A DNA stretch of 64,000 bases from Amaurobius ferox (Eukaryota > Arthropoda > Arachnida > Araneae > Amaurobiidae): assembly GCA_951213105.1 (NCBI GenBank), contig OX578152.1, positions 72,987,180-73,051,179 on the forward strand. The letters run 5' to 3'. How positions within the stretch are numbered: the stretch's first letter is position 1; every line of letters begins with the position of its first letter. The translations under genes were made by a program, and so were the position numbers. Below are positions 21,559 to 33,047 of this stretch, piece by piece. The notes below the pieces were generated by a model, which was given only the letters and a program-made list of their open reading frames with translations, searched no databases and was not told the DNA's origin.

Positions 21559-24500
21559 TAATAAATAAACTTAAAGTTAAAAGCACTTCAACAGTTGGTG
21601 AATTGAGAATTATACAGCATCTTTGGCCATTTAGTTCTGCCGTCTCCACAAATTTTTAGAGTAGCTAAAATATGCTACTTTTTGAAAATGACATTGACAA
21701 AGTTTCACTAATGCAATCGACAACATCCTGATATTAGGAAAGAGGAGATTTGAATATGCATTGAGGTTCACTTATTTCAAAACTAAAATATTTAACTTAA
21801 ATATTTATTTTACGTTATCGAGTTTATTCTAATGCATACTCACTAAATATAATCATGAATTCCCTAAAAAAGAAATTTTCTCTCTGTGTGGTAGAATTAA
21901 ATTTATCGGTTCCCATAGAGGTTTGCAAAAATAAAGCACACATAGCAAATTTCTTGCTGCCATTGCAGATATTGGTTTTTCCATGCTGGAGCTTGCATGT
22001 GCATAGTAAAACCGATCAATTTATACCGTTATCTGCAATGGAACCATGCCTAACACTAGAAATTGTTGCAATTAAGGTACATTGCTGAGTTCAAGTTAAT
22101 TTTTTATCAATTTAAAACATTAAAACATTAAAATTTATAATTTAAGATAATAAAAACTACTTTACTTTCAACTTTTTTTATAACAGAACTGGTTTTCATT
22201 CAAGAACTATTGGTTAAATTCTTTGTCACTTGAGCTTGATTGACCTTGACCACAACTCCTATCTATATCATATAACCGTTCTAAACAGTCCATTAAAAAC
22301 AGTTACAGTTAAGTAAATCCCCAACCACATAACCGGCTGTGGGATTGTAAAAATCAAAAATTATTTTTTCCGCAACTCATAATAGTTTCTGAAATATAAT
22401 TTAAAAAACAAAAATTACTACAATCACTGATAACTGCTGCACTCCCTAATGAATCTTCACAGGTTAACATTTTAAATCCTTGGTGTTACTGAGCAAAAGG
22501 GGCTAGTCTTCCACTCGTCTTTAAAATATCTTCCTTGCTGTTATTGTAGTGTTCATACTCTAAAAGCTAATGAGCAAGTCAGAGTCTTTAAAAAGTGTGT
22601 TCTACTTCATGTTGTTCCATATTGCTGTTCCAGTATGTATTAACAAAAAAGAAGCCAATCATAATTGTATTAAATGCCTTAAAAAATTAACAAGCCTCCT
22701 TGAAATCCTATGCAATTTTTCGAATGAACACATTCTTCCGCACTGTAAATTGTTGGTTGAATTTAAGTGAGATAATTATTGGTTGTAATGTTTCCATATT
22801 TTTGTAAAAAATAAATTAAGTTATTAGCATTATTTGATTGTTTCTTTGCTTTCCCAAGCAATTGTTTACAAAGGTCATTAATAATTAGACTGTGGATCAA
22901 TAATTTATTAGTTATTAAAATCTTTAGACCTTCGAACACGACCGACAAGTTCTGCGTTCCAGGTTCACTTATTTTAACATTTTCTGCTTAGGTTTTGTTC
23001 TTGCAATCCTACTTTAGCTTTTCTATAAGGTTATAATTTTTAAAAGTTATTATTATTTAAACCCGCATAGTATCGAAGAACCCAATATTTCTGTCTGTAT
23101 CTATTCAGAATATTGAAATCAACCAAGCCACAATTGAGCTATTCCTTCACCCTTTATCATGCACTCTATGAAACTATGAACCATGGAAACTTCAATAAAG
23201 AAATACAATATGAAGCACTGGATTTATATGTTAAAATAAAAGCATATAAATTTACTTTTGCCTTGATAATTTAGTATGATGTTCTTAATAGAATAAATCC
23301 TTTCAGAGCAAATAAGTTCAAAATCAAAATATGAACATTGCACTTGTCTTAGAATCAATAGGGAATTTTAAATCAATTTAATTCTGATCCCATTCAAATT
23401 ACAAGGATGTTCTTGAAACTGCAAAAACACTTGGTAAATATGTTAATGGAGAACCAGAATTTAAATCTATATCTAAAAGAAGATACTTTATCTATAGAAG
23501 ATACTTTTTGTAACAGTTTTATATTTTGGCGTCAAAAAATTCTCCTATAAGCATTCATTGCTTTAGGATATTAATTAAATGTCAATTGCATTTTGATAAA
23601 GATGTTGCACCATCAGTAGAGACGTGTGTCTGAAAATTTTCTGCTTTTTATTTTCCCCGTAATTCATTTGAAACTGAAATGTAATATTCTTTTCACACTG
23701 CTTTTTGATAATGCTGCCACAAACCCCGGGGTTGGCCGTGCGGTCTTGGTTTTCAACACTGCTTTTTGAAATGTAGGTAACTTTACAAGAACTTTTTGAT
23801 TATTTAGTTTTCTAATTTTAAAGAGGGTAGGGAATAATGCTTTATTTTTAACAAAAGGAATAGGCAAAAACTTGAAGGGTACATGACATTTTACTTATTC
23901 TGATAAAACAGCAGGTACTATTTTTAGAAGCCTTTTCTTTCAGAAATTAATTCCATAAAATTTATGAAAATATAATAAATATAGAATATATTTGCAAGTG
24001 ATTCGGCTGAAGGAAAATACTTCAAAACAGCACTAAATATATACTTAACTCAATGTCAACCAAATTATGTCGTACCTTATGGTACTCACCCATTCAATTA
24101 TAAACAGATATTTTTTTTTTTTAAATTTAAATTTTTATATAGGAATTATTTTTTTAAATATTTAATAAGTATTTTTTTTAATATTTTTATATATTTAATA
24201 ATATATTTCTTATGTCTTTATTAAATTGAATTTATTTTTCTTTTATTATTATTAATTACTCGGTAGTAACAGTAGTAGTCATTCAAAAAAGTGGTAGATT
24301 CAGAGCTTATGCTTCGCTAATTTATGTACTATAGGGCATAAACAGGAGTTTTTCAGATTTCCCTTTCAATTATCAGCAGTAGCTTTGGCAGATTAAAACC
24401 CCATTGGTTAATGGTTTTTTTTGTTGTTGTTTAAACCATGGATTTTGGTTAACCCCCCACTCCCCCCCCCCCATTTTTCCCAACCCTGGTCAACAGGCAT

Positions 24501-24741
24501 TTTTTAAACATTGTTAATATAATATTTAGTACTTTTATTTTTAAATCATAAGCAATTTTTATTTTTTCTTAATATTTTTATATCACAATAAATGTAACTG
24601 CTGCTTGTGAGAATAAAACTTTCCAATTATCCCTTAAAAAAAAGAAAGCACATGAAAGTTATATATTTAATAATTTATTTCTTACACCTATCGAACTGTG
24701 CTAATTAAAAAAAAAATTCACACATTCTCTATTATATATTA
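21559..24741. other. Intergenic sequence, nothing firmly recognised
   Basis: Over 3 kb of AT-rich sequence with scattered frames of 60-77 codons (for example 21855-22088, 22570-22770, 23664-23867 minus) that show no conserved motif, codon bias or splice context. T- and C-runs occur near 24110 and 24455. Confidence 0.4.
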
Positions 24742-24743
24742 TA

Positions 24744-26047
24744 CAGAGGCTGTTCGCACATTTTTTAGACGATTTTGGTAAACGGTAATAAAAAATCGTT
24801 TGCTGCAAAAGAAATAATTCCATTTGTACTATGTTTTTAAAAGTCAAAATTATCGTCTGCGGCTTAAAAGTTTTGTTTTTATTCAAAAATGGCATTTTTA
24901 ATAAAACAGTGGTTCGAAGGCTACATTTATGCTCTTTCCGAAGAGAAATATGCATACTCTGTTATCCAAAAACGATGTGAGAGTCATGGTTTTGTGATAT
25001 CTAAAGCGTCGATAGATAATATCATCAACAGGAAAGGAAAAAAAACGTCAAATTGGAGCCTCAAGTGGGACAAAAATTCCAAACAAGTATCCAAGGAAAA
25101 AACGGACATCTTCGACTATTGCAAAGGTACGTTGTTTAATGTTAATAGAAAATCCCCCTAGTCAAAGGACAGTTGCAAAATCATTAAAATGCTCGGTGTC
25201 CACTGTAAACAAAATGATAAACGTTGATTTAAGTCTTAAGAAAGCGAAAAAACGCAATGTGCATCGTCTTCTTCCAAATCATATCGCTGAACGCAGGACA
25301 CGCTGCAGAATTCTATATGGGAAACACTTATCCAAAGAAAAATGGAAAACAATTGTCACAATAGATGAATCATGGGTGTATTTAAATGATTGCAACAAAA
25401 AAAGAGCCATTTATTATCATAAAAGGGGAGAAAAAAATTTAAGTACATGGTTCAAAGAATCGAAAGAAAGTTTTTCTAAGGGATTCATGATTGTTGCTGG
25501 TTTTTCTTATAATGGCAAGTTAAAAATAAAGAGAGTGGGAAAAAATGTCAAGATTAACTCCAAATACTATCAGGAACATATTTAATCGCCAATTTTTCTG
25601 AATGAAATACCATCGCTTTACCCACAGTGCCATCAATCTGTGAGACTCCATCAGGACAAAGCTAGCAGTCACACATCAAAATCCACTGTAAATTTCCTAA
25701 AAGAAATGGAACAAAAAACTGGTATCAAGGCCATACCCTTCACTGATATCCCTACTAAATCTCCCGATGTATCACCTATGGATTTTTGTGCTTTCGGACT
25801 TTTAAAATCTGCATTATCCAAACGTCGTCCCAAAACTCTTACAGGACTCTGGAAAGCTGTTCAGGAGGAATGGGATAGAATACCTCTTCTGACACTTCAA
25901 AAGGCATTATTATCCTGGAAATTGCGGTGACGAATGATAGTTCAGAATAAGGGATGTCAAATAGAACATTTAAAACACAAGAATTTTATGTAATTTAGTT
26001 TTGTGAATACAATATACATCATCTAAAAAATGTGTGAACAGCCTCTG
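24744..26047 (+). mobile_element. Mariner-group DNA transposon, 1304 bp, nearly intact
   Basis: Both ends carry a ~30-bp inverted repeat starting CAGAGGCTGTTC, with two mismatches between ends, and TA lies directly outside (24742-24743 and 26048-26049). Inside is a transposase reading in the + direction, broken by one frameshift and one stop. The size, TA target and inverted repeats are standard for the IS630-Tc1-mariner superfamily. With so few disabling changes, this insertion is relatively young. Confidence 0.9.
24889..25930 (+). pseudogene. DD41D mariner-group transposase, one frameshift and one stop
   Basis: The N-terminal part (24889 to about 25130) contains a helix-turn-helix-like segment, and a second one (TVAKSLKCSVSTVNKMI) follows after a frame change near 25130-25140. 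The catalytic part then shows IDESWV (first Asp), LHQDKASSH (second Asp) and SPDVSPMDF (third Asp). Counting from the Asp of HQD to the Asp of SPMD gives 41 residues between them, so DD41D rather than the DD34D of Mos1. A TAA at 25583-25585 interrupts the frame once. In an intact copy it would act in the nucleus, cutting at the element's ends and joining at TA. Subfamily is not fixed; DD41D groups such as rosa are candidates. Confidence 0.85.
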
Positions 26048-26049
26048 TA

Positions 26050-27690
26050 TTTTACCAAGGTTTATTGAGGGAGTGAGGGGGGAGATTTGAGGGTTTATCC
26101 CCCTCTCCCGAAATCCTAATTAGAAATTTTTTATTATTATTTTGGGGTCTTTTGTACATGCAAACGGTGCTGTTTGGCCGTAACACTTAAATAATTCTGA
26201 ATACGCATTTAACATTTTATCTCATAAACATCAAAATTAATACATTTTAGAAGAAATGTTTTATGAACATAATGAATGAGTTTAGAATGGCATAATAATA
26301 TTGAATTGACTTCATGTTAGCATTCTCTTAATTTAATTATAAAAATAAAATAGAATAAAATAATTAGTTATGAGACAAACATTTTCGATGAACTTCATTT
26401 TATCAATGTTATACGTATTGCCGAATTTTCTGAATGTGGGAGTGTGTATTTAGGCAGTATATGTATTCACTAAATTTCCTTGAAATTTGGTAGCTATATT
26501 GGTTAGGCGTTACTCTGGTGATTTTTGAGGAGAATCAAACAATGGCACTTAAAAATCCAAAACATGAGAAGGTTCTTTTAAATTATGCTGTACTCTGTAA
26601 AGTGAGTAGTTGTAATGTTACAAAAGAAAATGATATTACTGCTCCTGCTATGCTGGCATAAAACTGTTCTCAACATCATTTTTTCTCCTGTAGCACGATA
26701 CTTGGCGAATTGGCATTCATATAGAGCTACTAAACTAATTGAGCTATTGAGCTAGAATGAATATTTTAAAGTCATAATTTTGCTTATTTATCATTTATTT
26801 TTTCCTTTTTGCTAGCTAATAATTGTGTAACTTGCTGATTGAAAACTGTAATAATTTTCATTTAATTCGAAATTTAGTTTTAAACAAAATGATATAATTT
26901 CCAGTTTTAAATTGTAAGCTTTTCTCTCTCAAAATCGCCCGAACCTAAAAGAAAATATCTAAAATTACTTTGTTCTAATAGATTAACCGCTTCCAGTAGC
27001 CGCTGTCGCCTATAATAACAAATTATTTTCTGAGTTTAAATGAGAAATTTTTAAGTTAATTTATAATTTAATGTCATTTAATACGAAAATTTTGTTTAAC
27101 TATCGGATAAAAAAACATCTACTATTTTCTTTTAGTACATCATGATAACCGAAACGGATTCTTCGCTTAATGAAGTGCGCTTGATTTGCCAAATGTTGCA
27201 GTCGATTTTAAACCTTTCTCCCTCCTTTCTTCGACTCGTCTACTTGCGGCAACCCTGTTCAGAGACTTTCTCGTGGCGGTAGGACAGTAACTTATCATAT
27301 AAAAGATGAAATTCAATGAATAACTGCAAAACTGATGTAATTTAAGAGATATAATTTTGTAATAGACTGATATAATGTATTAAATCAAAAATGATTTTAA
27401 TCTATAAAGTTTTCAAAAATATGTAGATTAAATCCTCTTAGGATAATTTTAGTATAGAGACTTTGGAGGATACTAACTTTTGTTGCAAACTGTTAAAACT
27501 TTTTTTTTCAGTTAATCAAAACGATTGATGAATAAAAATGGCATGTGTTATTTCCATCCAAAAAGTTACGAAACAAATGAAATCACGAGATATTTCGAAC
27601 ATATTTTATTTTATTTATATGCTGCATATGCACACTGATTGGGGGTAATTCAATTGCAACACTAATAACTTTCTTCTGGGTGGTTGTTGG
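26050..27690. other. Intergenic sequence, nothing recognised
   Basis: AT-rich sequence with no coding motif. A slightly GC-richer patch near 27170-27290 has no open frame or repeat match that I could find. Confidence 0.4.
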
Positions 27691-28790
27691 CAATAAAAAT
27701 ATTGCAATACCATTGTTTTTATCAAAAAATTATTTTTACAGCATCAACTTCTCAGGATCTATTATAGATACGGATCTAGCATCAAATTCTGGAGGAGGTA
27801 GGGAGGTTTACTAAAGATTTCCATATCTGGTTTTTTTTTCTTTTTACATTTCTATTTCAAAATTGTCCCTTTTCCGTGGAACATCCATTTCTAAGATAAC
27901 TGTAAATAGAGATGATGGAAAGCAGAGGGATTCAGGAAGGAATTTTAATTCGGATTTTTGCACACTTCCGGTTCAAAAAATTTCCCTTGCAGCATCTATT
28001 TCTCGGGATTAGTTATGGAAAAGCTTATACGATAATTGATGCATTATCAAATTTCGAAGGAGTTAGAGGAAATCACTAAGAATTTGAATTTCCGATAATG
28101 GAGATGTTCTTCCATTTAAAAAATTTGCATTTTCCTTGCAACATTATTCTTTTATTTTTATGAGGTTGGATGATGACTGATATGGATTCAGTATCAAATT
28201 CCAGAGGAAGTAGGGAACCTCCTCTCCTACCCCCTCTGGAATTTGGTTTTCTAAGGATTTCTACTTGCGATTTTTCATCTTATGGTTCAAAACATTTCCT
28301 TGAAACGTATATTCCTATTGACTATCGATAGAGCTTAAGTGATGACTAATATAAATTTAGCATAGAATTTCAGGGTGGATGGGGACGGGGATTCACTAAG
28401 GAATTCTACTTCCAGTTCTTTCCCGAATTCCGAATAAAAAAATTTCATTTTCCTTCAAACATTTATTTCTCGGAATCGGGTATGGATACAGCTTGGATGA
28501 TGACTAATATGAATTCAATATCAAATTTCTTAGGAATTGCGAAAATTCATTAAGGATTAAGATTTCCAATTTTGGTTCTACAGATGCCACTTACGAGTGA
28601 AAAAAAAATTACATTTTTTTTTCTATACCTATTTTTCAAGATTGACTATAGGAATAATTTATATAATGACTCATATGGATTCAGCATCTAAATTTGGAGT
28701 AGGGGTCACTATAATGATTTCCATTTCTGGTTCTATAGATATCACATCCGATTGTTCCAGAAATTGGTATGACTATGCGAAATGCGCTTG
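27690..28790 (+). repeat. ~150-bp degenerate tandem array, about 7 units
   Basis: Successive units repeat the order: ATTTCTCGGGAT, GGATACAGCTTAGATGATGACTAATATG-like text, TTCAGTATCAAATTTC, GAGG.AGTAGGGA, CACTAAGGATTT, then a CCGGTT..AAAATTTCC segment. Units start near 27740, 27885, 28000, 28150, 28305, 28465 and 28620. The left boundary ATTGCAATACCATTGTTTT also bounds the inverted array at 46737-47975, so the array has defined ends and may be part of an element. Confidence 0.8.
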
Positions 28791-28894
28791 CAAAAGAGCA
28801 TAAAAAATATTTCTTCTAAAGTGAAATGTACACACCACTTGTAATCATATGAAAGACCTTTCATAGATTTGTTGTTCTTCTGTGTTATATTGTG

Positions 28895-28926
28895 GAAAAC
28901 CCAGGCCGTCCGACTCATCCAGAGGA
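28895..28926 (-). mobile_element. 32-bp SINE 3'-tail insertion with target duplication
   Basis: Only 32 bases, starting GAAAACCCAGGCCGTCCGAC on the + strand, lie between exact 16-bp copies of TCTGTGTTATATTGTG (28879-28894 and 28927-28942). The insert matches the 3' end of the SINE at 7012-7295 on the minus strand. This is an extreme 5'-truncated retroposition product. Confidence 0.8.
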
Positions 28927-28942
28927 TCTGTGTTATATTGTG

Positions 28943-29479
28943 TTAAACCTTTAATAAATTTTATAAAATTCAACTCTATCCCTAAATAATACAGAAAAGA
29001 AACAAAAAAAGCTCCCTTCCCTTTTACTTTTTGTCTAGGGCCCACGGCTCGACTTGGTACCAAGGCCCAAATTGGATATGGGGGGCCTGGGGCCCCTCTA
29101 AATCTTGTATGTGATAAAAAAAAATTATGCAGAAATAATTTTAATGAATTGAAAACTGTTAATATTGGTTTTTATTATGTTAATAATTATAAATTTTATA
29201 CATACTTTAATGTCTTAATATATTACTTTGAAATAAAACATTTGGAAGCTTTCAAATATACAAAGGGGCATTCAGAGCTATGATTCTGATCCCCCCCCCT
29301 CAATTGTTATGTGTTGATGTTTTGCATGTATGTCGTGAGTGTATGTGGGGGGGGGGGGCGGAGTTAACGCTAGGGCCTGAGTTCTTTTGGCATGATCAGG
29401 CCTTGTAAGTGGAGACTGATACTTAAGATATTTTCAATATATTACCGATTGTGGTACAAATATGTAGAATATATGTGTA
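28943..29479. other. Mixed sequence with C- and G-runs
   Basis: Contains a GGGGCCTGGGGCCCCTC-type GC-rich patch (about 29035-29100), a C-run near 29292 and a G-run near 29346. No gene or repeat boundary is supported. Confidence 0.4.
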
Positions 29480-29857
29480 TGAACGAAAGTAGACCTGATA
29501 TGACTTTCCCCGCATACATAGTAATACATATGGAAAGTGTTGTGATGGGGTTCAAAATTTGAATTCGAGTTTACAATCATTCCTGAACTGGAATCAAACG
29601 TTTTCGATGTGATATCTGTGTATATGTGTGTGCGCTTTCCGTGGATTTGTGGATCTCCCGAACGAGTGGAGAGTTTCGATCAAAATTCGGTACCATTATT
29701 ACGATTCTTGTGATACTGGAATTCTGTTGATTTTAAACGATCTTATTAAACACGTTCGAAAGATACCCGAATTTTCGAAAAGAACTTTTGAAAAAATTAG
29801 GACATGCAATAATGTTTAATAAATAATCATATTACATGTAATTTTTTATTCTAAAAC

Positions 29858-30672
29858 TAGCAGCGATTACCCGGCGTTGCTCGGGATTTACTATGCAAAA
29901 CTCTGATAAAAATTACACTGGAACATATAGGGTCGTGAATCTTATACATTGTTTTTTCACTGTGAAAGAAGTAAATTCATTGCATTATGTAAGAAAAAAA
30001 AATGGATCTGATTGGCCACTCTTTGGCTAATCAGATCCATTGGATCATACATACATACTTTTCTTTATATATATATATATAGATAGATAGATAAATTTAT
30101 ATTCATTTATTTATTACTCAAATTAATAAAATTTGTTGAGTGAGCCTGTGAAAAATAAACCATGGTGATAGAGTTTAAATTTAAATTCATATTTCAAACC
30201 TGCGATTTTCAAAAGTGACTAATACGTTCAATAAACTCCCACAAAACTCAGAGATTTAATTGACTTTCACGTTTTAAACCAACGATTTCCAACCTTTTTC
30301 GTTGGGAATCATGGATTTAGGCAGTAAAAGTCCTAGGAAAAAGTTTCGTTTTCCATTAATATCTCGACAATCCCTGGTCTTAGAAACTCGAAACTTGGAC
30401 TAAATTTATGGGGTGCTATTTTAAAGCTACTCACAAAATTTCATTAATTTCGGTGCAGCTGTTCTCCCGTGTTGATGAGACAAACGAAAGTTTCGTCTTT
30501 CATTAATATCGCGACAAACCCTAGTGTTAGAAACTCGAAACATGGACTAAATTTTAAGTGGGGCTATTTTAAGACTATCCACCAAATTTCATCAAATTGA
30601 GTTCAGCCGTTCTCCCGTGATGTTGGATCATACTTATATACATACATACTTTTCTTCTTTATATATATAGAT
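29858..30672 (+). mobile_element. Insertion beginning CTAGCAGCGATTACCCGGCGTTGC and ending in TATATATAGAT
   Basis: Family A sequence stops near 29857 and resumes near 30673, which dates and bounds this insert. It starts with ACCCGGCGTTGCTCGGG, a motif common at one end of dispersed arthropod repeats, and ends in a TATATATATAGAT tract. Inside are two ~145-bp direct repeats (about 30340-30480 and 30486-30640), each with a TTAATATC.CGACAA block and a block similar to CCAAATTTCATCAA..AGCCGTTCTCCCGTG. It has no coding capacity, and its class is not known to me. Confidence 0.65.
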
Positions 30673-30926
30673 GAATGACATAAACTTTAGAACGCTAGCG
30701 TGAATCGTTCTCGAGATATTGCGCGCTTTTCAAATAATTCATCTAAAACAATTGTATAAAAATGAGTATCGTCAAATTTGTAACACTTTGCAATTTATTT
30801 GGCGGCTAATTTGGCGAAATATAGCTAAGCGGGCTAATTTATTAAATATGGTGCCAAAATGTCACTAAAATTACGAAAATGAAGCTAAATTGATGAATTA
30901 ATAATTAACATTTCATATACATAATG

Positions 30927-30988
30927 GAGTCGAAAGCCCAGAACTACCGACTCGTCCGAGGACTGGAGCAGCAAAATGGTAGAACGGG
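30927..30988 (-). mobile_element. Diverged SINE 3'-tail fragment
   Basis: AAGCCCAGAACTACCGACTCGTCCGAGGAC with the following ~30 bases matches the SINE tail on the minus strand, with substitutions. The flanks (TACATAATGG and TACATGATGG) are similar but not identical, so a target duplication is only suggested. It interrupts a family A copy. Confidence 0.55.
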
Positions 30989-31320
30989 TATATGTATGAC
31001 TTCATACATGATGGTAGCAATATTTCCAATTGTCAAGTTATATTTGCACGAAATATAACTGAATTTGGTACTTCGAAATTAATTTACATGTTGTCATCCA
31101 GAAAAGCGATCAAAGGTCAGTATACTTTTCAACGTTAAAAATATATTATATGGTGAATCTTGTCCATCATTATTTCGTCTTGAAAGAAATAAAGTCATTG
31201 CATTATGTCGGAAAAGTCATGTGCTGCCTACATGAGTTTTTTTTTTAATTTGACACAATTCGGCCAGTGATTCATTCCCACTATGGCCCGATAAGAGATA
31301 GTATATTTCTTTTGCATATA

Positions 31321-31491
31321 CAGTGTTTCTTTCAGGCATACATCCCGGGGAGGGGTGAAGACCCTTCCCCCGGATACATTTTATGTTAACCTAGTTTCTA
31401 TTTATGTGACAGTATTTAGATATATTTATAAGGCAAATAGAAAACTTGCCCCCCCCCCCCCTCCGGTCTAAAGCTCCTGAAAGAAACACTG
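31321..31491. mobile_element. MITE with CAGTGTTTCTTTCAG ends, copy 1
   Basis: Ends are CAGTGTTTCTTTCAG and a close reverse complement (CTGAAAGAAACACTG). The interior has GTTAACCTAGTTTCTATTTATGTG and a 13-base C-run. Three further copies lie at 54310-55234, 58947-59150 and 59918-60106. No gene is present. Confidence 0.85.
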
Positions 31492-32770
31492 TTATATATC
31501 CTCCAGTTCATAAACACATGCAGCATGCTTATCCAATCTATATATATTATCCAACTGCATGTCTTCTACGTAGAACATTCCAGTAGTATTCTTCTTGTCT
31601 TGAGTAATGATAGCAAGGTGTATATAAGATGCTGATCAAGAGGCCAAATCAGACACCGATTAACGACGTTGGCCACCGGAACCGGTCAAGCGCCCCCCTT
31701 TTTCAAAACCACCGTAATGGTAGATAAGGATCGTGAGACTCAGGAAGAAGTTTTTAATCACTGACCTTCCAGGGCCGACCCCTGACCCTCCCGTTTATTT
31801 TCTTTTAACTGCATTAATTTCACCATCGTGCATGTTCCCATTTGTTTACGCACTTTACCCGTAACAGGGCGGCCTTTGGAAGGCAGTATGGAAATGAAGA
31901 TGTTCTTTAGTCTTTCGTTTTTTATTTTTTCTTCTTTTTCTTGTTCTAGGCAGGGTGATGGCTTGCATCGAATGCAATTGTTTCATAAATTTGGGAAGAG
32001 TAATTTAGTAGTGTCAGGTTTACAATTTCAAAGGCTGTAATACTGTAATTTCGTGCATATAATCCGCGGATTATCTATAAAAAAAAAAAATCTCCAAATT
32101 TTGAAGATGCGGATTGTCCGCGATAATTTTTCCGAAGTAGAAAAGTAATGGTGTTAATATAAAATATAGAAAAGCACATCTAAAAAAGCATTTTTTTTAA
32201 TATATTACAAAATAGTTTTTGTTGTTAAAATTTGTTCATCTGAACACTGTAAAACATTCTGCAACCTTTGCACATTTTTTTCAGCTACTTTGTTGATAAT
32301 TTCGACAAACTATCAGAAAAGCCGCAATTACAGGCTTTCATGAAAATTCCAGCTTCATTTCTGAAATATTCAGCTAATTATCGTCTGCCGAAGCTAGTGG
32401 TGGATTACCCAATAGGCATACTAAGCACGTGCTTAGGGCACCAGCAAATTAAGGGGCTGCAATAAAAATCCAAAATGTGTCAATTTGTATATATTTGCTT
32501 AATGCTTGTATAATTATTGAGGGCAGTCAATTTTCTACGGCCCAAGCGACCTTTAAAATTTTTCTTATCTTCCAGGGTTATATCGTGGTTGCCTCCTTCA
32601 ATGGTACCTTTATTACACCTCATCAGTATTAATATAATCAGTTGGTTAGTATTATAGTAAGTAGTAACATTATCAGTCCCCATAAAAATGGCCGTAGGGC
32701 GGGAGGAAGCTCTGTGCGAAATTTCGGAAAGCCGAGGTGTCTTTTTCAATTACAATTTCATTATAATTCT
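31492..32770. other. Intergenic sequence with short GC-richer patches
   Basis: Includes a moderately GC-rich stretch (31640-31800) and a segment, ATAATCCGCGGATTATCTATA near 32060, that is palindromic around CCGCGG and could be the end of an old DNA element whose partner I cannot find. No gene is supported. Confidence 0.4.
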
Positions 32771-33047
32771 TTAACACTAGAACAACGGATATTTTGGACT
32801 ACCTAGAACGACGGGCAGGAGCCAATTTGACCGCCATAAAAAAAATACAACATACCTTTAATTCCAAATCAAAATATCATAGTTACAGCATTTAGAATGT
32901 GTCTTCGACACTTCTGTGTTTTCAATAATTTTAAGAAAATGAGAAAAGTCATAAAATTTCAATGGACTGGGATTAGCAGTTTTAGAGGAATCTTTTCTCA
33001 AAGTAGTTAAGCGGTCAAAATGACCGCTTCCGTCGCTCTAGTGTTAA
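32771..33047. mobile_element. piggyBac-like MITE with TTAA target sites
   Basis: TTAA occurs at both outer edges (32771-32774 and 33044-33047). Next to it are the inverted ends CACTAGAACAACGG and TCGCTCTAGTG, and inverted subterminal blocks TTTGACCGCC and GCGGTCAAAATGACCGC. TTAA targets with C-rich-start inverted ends are the signature of piggyBac insertions. At 277 bp, with no transposase, it is non-autonomous. Confidence 0.8.

Larger units (their letters stand above)
29480..31245 (+). repeat. Family A repeat, interrupted by an 815-bp insertion
   Basis: The left part (29480-29857) and right part (30673-31245) align in order with the family A copy at 50430-51420: GGAAAGTGTTGTGATGGGG, TTCGAATTCGAGTTT-like text, a TG-rich tract, AAACTTTAGAACGCTAGCG, CTCGAGATATTGC, and an end GTCATGTGCTGCCTACATGAG. 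Between them sits a different repeat. The reading frame at 29628-29819 is the family A sequence read through, not a gene. Confidence 0.7.

Noticed and set aside
27690..28790. CRISPR-like array
   Set aside because: Units are long, degenerate and lack unique spacers between identical repeats; the sequence is eukaryotic.
29858..30100. Bacterial or organellar insertion because of the CCCGGCG motif
   Set aside because: The rest of the segment is as AT-rich as the surroundings and ends in a TATA tract typical of dispersed eukaryotic repeats.
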